The notes under the pieces are model-generated. The model was not told where the DNA came from. It worked only from the letters and a program-made list of their open reading frames with translations, and ran no database searches. A DNA stretch of 5,470 bases, taken from Candidatus Muproteobacteria bacterium RIFCSPHIGHO2_01_FULL_65_16 (GTDB taxonomy: Bacteria > Pseudomonadota > Gammaproteobacteria > Acidiferrobacterales > Sulfurifustaceae). A program made the translations under genes and the position numbers. The stretch covers positions 7,652 through 13,121 of the forward strand of contig MFSY01000009.1 of assembly GCA_001785175.1 (NCBI GenBank). Reading direction: 5' to 3'. Positions within the stretch are counted from its first letter, which is position 1, and each line of letters opens with the position of its first letter. Below are positions 1 through 5,470 of this stretch, one piece after another.

Positions 1-40
1 GGCGCGCCGGCTGGCAGCGGATACGCGAGGTGAGCAGAGC

Positions 41-337
41 ATGCCGATGGAAGAAGACCCGACGGTTGGCGCCTTCTACGAGGGTCCGGACATCCGGACC
101 TTCGAGGTGCTGGCGTTTGACGAGAATGACGGCGTGGTCCAGGTTCAATACGACGACGGCACGGTCGAGGAGCTGGATCTCGACGCCTGGTACGGCATGG
201 ACCTGCAGCAAGTCGAGCTTCCAGAGCACGGGCCGGGCGCCGACGGCACGGAGGAAGAAAACGACGACAGCGATGACGCCGACGAGGATGACATGGATGA
301 CGACGAGGATTCCGACGACGAAGAAAACGAATACTGA
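41..337 (+). CDS. Small acidic protein, DUF6763-like
   Basis: This is a 98-residue soluble protein of unknown function. Residues 8-60 form a compact, probably beta-rich domain with the pattern VGAFYEGPD...FEVLAFDENDGVVQVQYDDGTVEELDLDAWY. From memory this resembles the gammaproteobacterial DUF6763 family; no search was run. Residues 71-98 are an extreme acidic tail in which 21 of 28 residues are Asp or Glu, ending in NEY. The tail is probably disordered; it might bind cations or basic proteins, but that is inference. The ATG at 41 is chosen because a good Shine-Dalgarno stretch (aggtgag, 28-34) lies six bases upstream; the ATG two codons later is a less likely alternative. No signal peptide or membrane segment is visible. 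The gene converges on the HU-like gene. The family call is moderately sure; the reading frame is well supported. Confidence 0.75.
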   Translation: MPMEEDPTVGAFYEGPDIRTFEVLAFDENDGVVQVQYDDGTVEELDLDAWYGMDLQQVELPEHGPGADGTEEENDDSDDADEDDMDDDEDSDDEENEY

Positions 338-367
338 GCCTCGCCCGCCCGTTTAACCGCCGTCTCC

Positions 368-407
368 CGCCCCGTCAACGGGGCGCGCGGGCCGTCCCTG
401 GCCGCGC
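368..407. other. Two GC-rich hairpins between convergent genes
   Basis: A perfect 7-bp stem (cgccccg, 368-374, with cggggcg, 379-385) closes a tcaa loop. It is followed by a second, bulged stem (gcgcgg, 385-390, with ccgcgc, 402-407). They lie in the 81-bp gap between two convergent genes, where a bidirectional terminator would be expected. Neither strand has the T-run of a classical intrinsic terminator, so a termination role is only a suggestion. Confidence 0.35.
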
Positions 408-418
408 TCCGGTATCCG

Positions 419-739
419 TTAGACCATATCCTTCAGGGTCTTCAGCGCCTGGATCTTGACCACGTTCCGCGCCGGCTTGGCCTTGAACATGACCTCTTCC
501 TTGGTGAAGGGGTTGATGCCCTTGCGCGCGGACACGGCCGGTTTTTGGATCAGCTTGATCTTCATCAGGCCGAAGAGATTCACGATGCCAGGCCCCTTTT
601 TCAGTTCGCGCTCGATCAGACTGGACAGCGAGTCAACCACGGCGACCACGTCCTTTCGCTTGAGATTGGTCTTCTCGGAGATGTAGGCGAGTATTTCTGA
701 TTTGGAGGTTGGTTTTTTCCCGGACTTGTTATTAGCCAT
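419..739 (-). CDS. HU-family histone-like DNA-binding protein
   Basis: This 106-residue basic protein is of the HU/IHF fold, which dimerises and bends DNA through two beta arms to organise the nucleoid. Residues 12-48 (SKSEILAYISEKTNLKRKDVVAVVDSLSSLIERELKKG) match the helical dimerisation part. GIVNLFGLMKIKL (51-63) replaces the usual GFGTFxV core. Residues 71-82 (ARKGINPFTKEE) correspond to the arm tip normally GRNPxTGE; Pro77 is the residue that intercalates into DNA in HU. The C-terminus (AKPARNVVKIQALKTLKDMV) matches the closing helix region. A Lys-rich extension of about ten residues makes it longer than the usual 90-95 residues. It belongs to the diverged KGINPFT subgroup rather than canonical HupA/HupB or IHF. 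Start ATG is at 739-737, with an aggag Shine-Dalgarno (minus strand, 751-747) seven bases upstream. It is transcribed alone, convergent with the acidic protein gene and divergent from the amidohydrolase gene. Confidence 0.93.
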   Translation of the reverse strand: MANNKSGKKPTSKSEILAYISEKTNLKRKDVVAVVDSLSSLIERELKKGPGIVNLFGLMKIKLIQKPAVSARKGINPFTKEEVMFKAKPARNVVKIQALKTLKDMV

Positions 740-813
740 TAAAGCGCTCCTGAGTGGATGGTTGGGTTATACGGATGACAATAAATTAGCATAATAGAGC
801 GGAAATTACAGGG

Positions 814-842
814 TTTATAAGGTATCGGTTTTTTTTATTCAA
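814..842 (-). promoter_or_regulatory. Sigma70-type promoter of the HU-like gene
   Basis: On the minus strand, TTGAAT (842-837) and TATAAA (819-814) are separated by exactly 17 bp, a strong match to the sigma70 consensus. The spacer begins with eight consecutive A (836-829), an A-tract likely to bend the DNA. Transcription would start near 807, giving a leader of about 68 nt before the HU-like start. The whole 770-840 stretch is AT-rich against a GC-rich background. Confidence 0.6.
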
Positions 843-847
843 GCATC

Positions 848-875
848 CCGACGGGCGCGAAGATTCGCCCGTCGG
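848..875. repeat. Perfect 10-bp inverted repeat upstream of the HU promoter
   Basis: ccgacgggcg (848-857) and cgcccgtcgg (866-875) are perfectly complementary around an 8-base centre. The element begins five bases upstream of the -35 box of the HU-like gene, inside the divergent control region. It could be an operator or a transcript hairpin. No T-run follows it on either strand, so it is not a typical terminator. Confidence 0.5.
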
Positions 876-880
876 CGCGG

Positions 881-911
881 CTGACAAACGGGGTGTGATA
901 TGAAAAATAAT
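881..911 (+). promoter_or_regulatory. Weak candidate promoter toward the amidohydrolase gene
   Basis: CTGACA (881-886) resembles a -35 box and AATAAT (906-911) a -10 box, but the 19-bp spacer is too long to be comfortable. It is the best plus-strand candidate in an AT-rich patch (895-935) of the divergent region. The resulting leader would be about 108 nt before the ATG at 1026. Confidence 0.22.
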
Positions 912-1025
912 CCCTTAATTTATCAACATCTTTTATCCAGCCGGGCGCTCGCGCATCCGGCCTGCCGTCGGGCCTAGATGCCCGGTGTCTGGGCCGGCGA
1001 TTTGGCGAATTGGACAGGGGGACGG

Positions 1026-2252
1026 ATGAAGCGGCGTCAATTTTTGTTGTGGCTGGCCGCGGGCGGCGCGGCCGCCGCGGCCTGGCGCTACTGGCCGGAC
1101 GAGGGCATTTTCAATCCCTGCCTGCCCGGTCCGCTGCCGGAGCGGCTCGCCCGGCACGATCTGGTGCAGGCGGCGTGGGACGGTGTCGCCCCGGATCGGT
1201 TCTGGGACTGCCACGTGCATCTGGTCGGCGTCGGCGCCGGCGGCACCGGCGTGTGGATCACGCCGCGGATGAAAAGTCTGTGGCATCCCATCCAGTACGC
1301 CCAGCGTGTGTTCTATCAGAACTCTGGTTGCGCCGAGCGCGAAGGAACGGCGGACGCCGATTACCTCGCGCGCCTGGTCGCGTTGCATTCCGATCTGCGC
1401 CCCGGCGCGAAGCTCATGCTGCTCGCCTTCGAGCATTTTTACGCCGCGGACGGGAGGCCCGATCTCGAACGCACGACCTACCATACGCCGAACGCCTACG
1501 CGCGCGCGGTGGCGCGCCGCCACCCGGACAAGTTCGAGTGGATCGCCTCGATCCATCCGTACCGCGCCGACGCCGTGATGCTGTTGGAGCAGGCGGTCAG
1601 GGACGGTGCGCGCGCGGTCAAGTGGTTGCCCTCGGCCATGGGCATGGACCCGGCCGCGCCCGGGTGCGACCCGTTCTACGAAGCGCTCGCGCGGTCGAGG
1701 ATCCCGCTGCTGACCCACGGCGGCGGCGAGCTGGCGGTGCTCGGCGGCGCGGAGGAGGAGCTGAATAATCCGCTGCGGCTGCGCCGGCCGCTCGAGCACG
1801 GCGTGCGCGTGATCGTGGCCCACTGCGCCGCGCTCGGCAGTGGGGTGGATCTCGACCGGGGGCCGAACGGCCCGCGCGTTCCCAATTTCGATCTGTTCGC
1901 GCGGCTCATGGATGAACCGCGCCACGAGGGGCTGATACTCGGTGATATATCCGCCATGACCCAGGTGAACCGCCTCGGGCCGGCGCTGGACACGGTCATC
2001 CGGCGCGGCGACTGGCACGGGCGGCTGATCAATGGCTCGGACTACCCGCTGCCGGCGGTGATGCCGCTGTTTTCCATGCGCGCGCTGGCGGCGCGGGGGG
2101 ATATCACCGCCGCCGAAGGCCGCATCCTTTCCGAGATCCGCCGCTATAACCCCCTGCTCTTCGATTTTGTCCTCAAACGCCGGCTCAAGGTCGGCGGCAA
2201 GCGCCTCGCCCCGGCGGTCTTCGAGACGCGCCGCCGTTTTATCCGCCGTTAG
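1026..2252 (+). CDS. Amidohydrolase-2 family metal-dependent hydrolase, probable Tat substrate
   Basis: This 408-residue protein is a probable TIM-barrel hydrolase of the amidohydrolase-2 (ACMSD-like) type; the substrate is unknown. The expected metal-site residues are visible in order: DCHVH (His63, His65), a Lys in AVKWLP (Lys199), LLTHGGG (His231), IVAHCAALG (His266) and NGSDYPLP (Asp339). This fits hydrolysis or decarboxylation with one or two divalent metals. The N-terminus MKRRQFLLWLAAGG has a twin-arginine-like RRxFL motif followed by an Ala-rich hydrophobic stretch (6-20), so export or anchoring through Tat is likely. The ATG at 1026 is chosen over the in-frame ATG at 978 because the Tat motif then falls at the very N-terminus and a purine-rich site (aggggga, 1016-1022) precedes it, though at close spacing. 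It stands alone between the divergent HU-like gene and the next promoter, so context does not reveal its pathway. Confidence 0.88.
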   Translation: MKRRQFLLWLAAGGAAAAAWRYWPDEGIFNPCLPGPLPERLARHDLVQAAWDGVAPDRFWDCHVHLVGVGAGGTGVWITPRMKSLWHPIQYAQRVFYQNSGCAEREGTADADYLARLVALHSDLRPGAKLMLLAFEHFYAADGRPDLERTTYHTPNAYARAVARRHPDKFEWIASIHPYRADAVMLLEQAVRDGARAVKWLPSAMGMDPAAPGCDPFYEALARSRIPLLTHGGGELAVLGGAEEELNNPLRLRRPLEHGVRVIVAHCAALGSGVDLDRGPNGPRVPNFDLFARLMDEPRHEGLILGDISAMTQVNRLGPALDTVIRRGDWHGRLINGSDYPLPAVMPLFSMRALAARGDITAAEGRILSEIRRYNPLLFDFVLKRRLKVGGKRLAPAVFETRRRFIRR

Positions 2253-2295
2253 TCCCGGCCACCCCCGCCCGGAAGGGACATTGCTTTAGAAATAA

Positions 2296-2323
2296 TGCGT
2301 TACGTTGGCCTTCTGGCTATAAT
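2296..2323 (+). promoter_or_regulatory. Promoter before the zinc-ribbon/DUF502/aspS cluster
   Basis: A perfect TATAAT (2318-2323) lies in the 163-bp gap upstream of the zinc-ribbon gene. No good -35 hexamer sits at the right distance; tgcgtt at 2296-2301 is the nearest by position but poor. A TG lies one base off the extended -10 position. Transcription would start near 2330, leaving an 85-nt leader. Confidence 0.48.
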
Positions 2324-2346
2324 CCATGCTTGTCCGGTGAGCCGAC

Positions 2347-2392
2347 CGCCCCCATAACCTGGGGGCGAATGTTTTCTATGCCCCTCAGGGGC
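2347..2392 (+). promoter_or_regulatory. Two hairpins in the leader of the zinc-ribbon gene
   Basis: A perfect 8-bp stem (cgccccca, 2347-2354, with tgggggcg, 2360-2367) has a 5-base loop. A second 5-bp stem (gcccc, 2380-2384, with ggggc, 2388-2392) has a 3-base loop and is followed by ttt. Both lie between the likely transcription start and the Shine-Dalgarno (tggaggt, 2405-2411). They may modulate expression of the cluster or act as a weak terminator. No known riboswitch is recognised. Confidence 0.4.
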
Positions 2393-2415
2393 TTTCGGAA
2401 GAATTGGAGGTATCT

Positions 2416-2697
2416 ATGCCGATCTATGAGTATCGCTGTGAAGGTTGCGGCCATGAGCTCGAGGTGATGCAGAAATTCAGCGACGCGGCGCTGGTGGATT
2501 GCCCGGCCTGCGGTAAGGCGGCGCTCAAGAAGCGCGTCTCCGCGGCCGGGTTCCAGCTCAAGGGCTCGGGCTGGTACGCCACCGATTCCAAGAAGGGCGG
2601 CAAGAAGACCGAGTCGTCCGACAGTTCCTCCGAGGGCAAATCCAAAACCAAGAGCGGCGGCGGCTGTTGCGGCGGCGGCGCCTGCGGTTCGCGTTGA
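2416..2697 (+). CDS. FmdB-type putative regulatory zinc-ribbon protein
   Basis: This 93-residue protein opens with MPIYEYRCEGCGHELEV, the signature of the FmdB/CxxC_CXXC_SSSS zinc-ribbon family. Four cysteines form the zinc knuckles: Cys8 and Cys11, then Cys29 and Cys32 (CPAC). Residues 43-57 contain the conserved AAGFQLKGSGWYATD segment. The tail is low-complexity Lys/Ser/Gly, ending in GGGCCGGGACGSR with three more cysteines, as is common in this family. The role is not established; members are called putative regulators from the methylotroph formamidase locus. The ATG at 2416 is preferred over the upstream TTG because of the strong tggaggt site five bases before it and the conserved MPIYEY start. 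The DUF502 gene begins one base after its stop, indicating translational coupling. Confidence 0.95.
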   Translation: MPIYEYRCEGCGHELEVMQKFSDAALVDCPACGKAALKKRVSAAGFQLKGSGWYATDSKKGGKKTESSDSSSEGKSKTKSGGGCCGGGACGSR

Positions 2698-2698
2698 C

Positions 2699-3340
2699 AT
2701 GATGTCCGCCCTGCGGCGCTACCTCGTGGCCGGCCTGCTGGTGTGGGTGCCGCTCGGGGTGACGCTGCTCATCATCAATTTTCTGGTCGAGCTCATGGAC
2801 CAGACCCTGGTGCTGCTGCCTGAGCACCTGCGCCCCGAGAACCTTCTCGGCTTCAGCGTCCCCGGGCTCGGGATCGTGCTCGCCACCGTCGTGGTCCTCG
2901 TGACCGGCGTGGTGGCGGCCAACCTGTTCGGCCGGCAACTGCTCGGCTTCGGCGAGAGCCTGCTGAACCGCATCCCGCTGGTGCGCTCGATCTACTCCGG
3001 CGTGAAACAGGTCACGGAGACGTTGTTCTCCGGTTCGGGCAAGTCGTTCCGCCGGGTGGTGCTGATCGAGTATCCGCACAAGGACTCGTGGACCCTGGCG
3101 TTCCAGACCGGCGAAGGCGCGCCGGAGGCGCGCAGCAAGGTCGGCCGCGACCTGGTCAACGTCTTCGTGCCCACCACGCCCAACCCGACGTCCGGTTTTT
3201 TTCTCATGGTCCCGCGCGAGGACGTGATCGTGCTCGACATGTCGGTGGACGACGGCCTCAAGATGCTGCTCTCCGTCGGCGTGGTCCAGCCGAAGGAGAC
3301 GAAAGAGATTTCCCCGGGCGCGCGCGTTCGCGTCTCCTAG
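2699..3340 (+). CDS. DUF502 family integral membrane protein
   Basis: This 213-residue inner-membrane protein matches the DUF502 family in length and pattern. Two hydrophobic segments are seen, at about residues 8-30 and 56-77, preceded by the positive LRR start. Diagnostic family stretches follow: [14 protein letters not shown] (92-105), [16 protein letters not shown] (120-135), [22 protein letters not shown] (155-176) and [16 protein letters not shown] (181-196). The soluble C-terminal domain is probably mostly beta. The biochemical function is unknown; plant homologues (LIKE COV) affect vascular patterning and trafficking, which says little about bacteria. The start is ATG at 2699 or the adjacent ATG at 2702. 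There is no clear ribosome binding site, so reinitiation after the upstream stop is likely. It is cotranscribed with the zinc-ribbon gene and aspS, an arrangement often seen in proteobacteria. Confidence 0.94.
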   Translation: MMSALRRYLVAGLLVWVPLGVTLLIINFLVELMDQTLVLLPEHLRPENLLGFSVPGLGIVLATVVVLVTGVVAANLFGRQLLGFGESLLNRIPLVRSIYSGVKQVTETLFSGSGKSFRRVVLIEYPHKDSWTLAFQTGEGAPEARSKVGRDLVNVFVPTTPNPTSGFFLMVPREDVIVLDMSVDDGLKMLLSVGVVQPKETKEISPGARVRVS

Positions 3341-3383
3341 CGCGCGGTTCCTCCAGACCAGACCACAGGCGACCGATCGCAGC

Positions 3384-5201
<1,818 letters not shown>

Positions 5202-5216
<15 letters not shown>

Positions 5217-5371
5217 AAAACTCGTTTTTCAACAACCTGCGGTGCGGTACATGGATGTACCGCCATTTTTCAAAGGCGTTAAGCCTTTGAAAAATGGAGC
5301 AAAGCAAAAATCACACTTTTTGCTTTGCGAGTTGAAAAGGCCATGGAAGGACTTTTTCAACAACCTGTTAA
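5202..5371. mobile_element. MITE-like inverted-repeat element between aspS and nudB
   Basis: The ends TTAGCAGGTTGTTGAAAAA (5202-5220) and the complement of 5353-5371 agree at 18 of 19 positions. Inside are four near-contiguous hairpins: 5205-5240 (16 bp, ctcg loop); 5244-5263 (8 bp, gcggtaca/tgtaccgc around tgga); 5263-5297 (15 bp, ccatttttcaaaggc, loop gttaa); 5299-5328 (12 bp, gcaaagcaaaaa, loop tcacac). A fifth pairing (gttgaaaa 5331-5338 with ttttcaac 5354-5361) encloses the nudB ATG. No transposase is encoded, so it would be mobilised in trans. It is far more AT-rich than its surroundings. TTA is present at both outer borders (5202-5204, 5368-5370), possibly a target duplication or simply part of the terminal repeats. 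It may alternatively be a REP/ERIC-type intergenic repeat or a decayed IS end pair. Confidence 0.72.
5205..5240. repeat. Perfect 16-bp hairpin at the aspS 3' end
   Basis: gcaggttgttgaaaaa (5205-5220) and tttttcaacaacctgc (5225-5240) are perfectly complementary around ctcg. In RNA this would form a very stable stem starting at the last base of the proposed aspS stop TAG. The T5 run is inside the stem rather than after it, so it is not a textbook intrinsic terminator. It could still pause polymerase or protect the aspS mRNA end from exonucleases. Confidence 0.7.
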
Positions 5372-5470
5372 GCGTCCCGAATCCGTCCTGGTCGTCGTCT
5401 ACACGCGGACCGGAAGCGTGCTCCTGCTGCGACGCGCCGACGACCCGGACTTCTGGCAGTCCGTGACCGG
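5343..5470 (+). CDS. nudB: Dihydroneopterin triphosphate diphosphatase, 5' part only
   Basis: The visible 42 residues, KRPESVLVVVYTRTGSVLLL followed by RRADDPDFWQSVTG, match the N-terminus of NudB, a Nudix hydrolase that removes pyrophosphate from dihydroneopterin triphosphate in folate synthesis. The Nudix box itself lies beyond the window edge. The only sensible start is ATG 5343. It lies inside the repeat element, so residues 1-8 (MEGLFQQP) and the first base of codon 9 come from the element's terminal repeat, and host-like sequence resumes at KRPES. An in-frame TTG at 5325 is a less likely alternative. The only purine runs nearby are aaaagg (5335-5340, too close) and gcgag (5327-5331, weak), and a flanking stem could hide the start. 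nudB directly after aspS is common in gammaproteobacteria. Confidence 0.85.
   Translation, partial: MEGLFQQPVKRPESVLVVVYTRTGSVLLLRRADDPDFWQSVT

Noticed and set aside
1..40. Possible tail of an upstream gene (frame ending at TGA 31-33)
   Set aside because: Only ten codons are visible and all three frames are plausible, so no product or even a frame can be supported.
145..378. Poly-serine antisense open frame opposite the acidic protein
   Set aside because: The serine runs are the reverse reading of repeated GAC/GAG codons of the acidic tail.
978..1025. Upstream ATG at 978 as the amidohydrolase start
   Set aside because: It would add 16 residues (MPGVWAGDLANWTGGR) in front of the RR signal motif and lacks a convincing ribosome binding site.
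933..2018. Antisense open frame of 361 codons opposite the amidohydrolase
   Set aside because: Arg/His/Pro-rich shadow caused by high third-position GC; the sense frame has an ordered set of metal-binding motifs.
5242..5466. Open frame of 74 codons starting inside the repeat (MRYMDVPPFFKG...)
   Set aside because: It translates hairpin DNA and then an out-of-frame reading of nudB. The overlapping frame matches NudB clearly, so this one is spurious; such repeat-derived hypothetical proteins are common misannotations.

Overview
The window reads as a chromosomal segment of a GC-rich gammaproteobacterium. Coding regions are strongly GC-biased at third codon positions. The aspS product closely resembles the AspRS I recall from Pseudomonas aeruginosa, and aspS is followed by the start of nudB, a common gammaproteobacterial order. 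The exact lineage cannot be fixed by reading alone; a sulfur-oxidiser-like or uncultivated gammaproteobacterium is only a guess.

Layout. Bases 1-40 hold no assignable gene; they may be the tail of an upstream gene plus a ribosome binding site. A small acidic DUF6763-like protein follows (41-337, +). A convergent HU-like DNA-binding protein gene (419-739, -) has a good sigma70-type promoter at 814-842. A divergent intergenic region (740-1025) separates it from a probable Tat-exported, metal-dependent amidohydrolase (1026-2252, +). The intergenic stretch 2253-2415 carries a perfect TATAAT box and a leader with two hairpins. It precedes a tight cluster: an FmdB-type zinc-ribbon protein (2416-2697), a DUF502 membrane protein (2699-3340), aspartyl-tRNA synthetase aspS (3384 to about 5205/5216) and the 5' end of nudB (5343 to beyond the window).

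The most unusual part is 5202-5371. This is a roughly 170-bp element with imperfect 19-bp terminal inverted repeats and four internal hairpins, lodged exactly between aspS and nudB. It looks like a miniature inverted-repeat (MITE-like) or IS-derived repeat. It covers the stop of aspS on one side. On the other it supplies the apparent start codon and the first eight codons of nudB. Just upstream, aspS appears to carry a one-base shift in a run of six C (5145-5150). Reading with five C gives a more natural C-terminus ending at TAG 5203-5205, at the edge of the element.

Functionally, aspS carries the His/Gly signature of non-discriminating AspRS, so this organism probably makes Asn-tRNA(Asn) through Asp-tRNA(Asn) and GatCAB. 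NudB belongs to folate synthesis. The FmdB and DUF502 proteins are conserved neighbours of poorly defined role. No phage, CRISPR, toxin-antitoxin or defence locus is visible.
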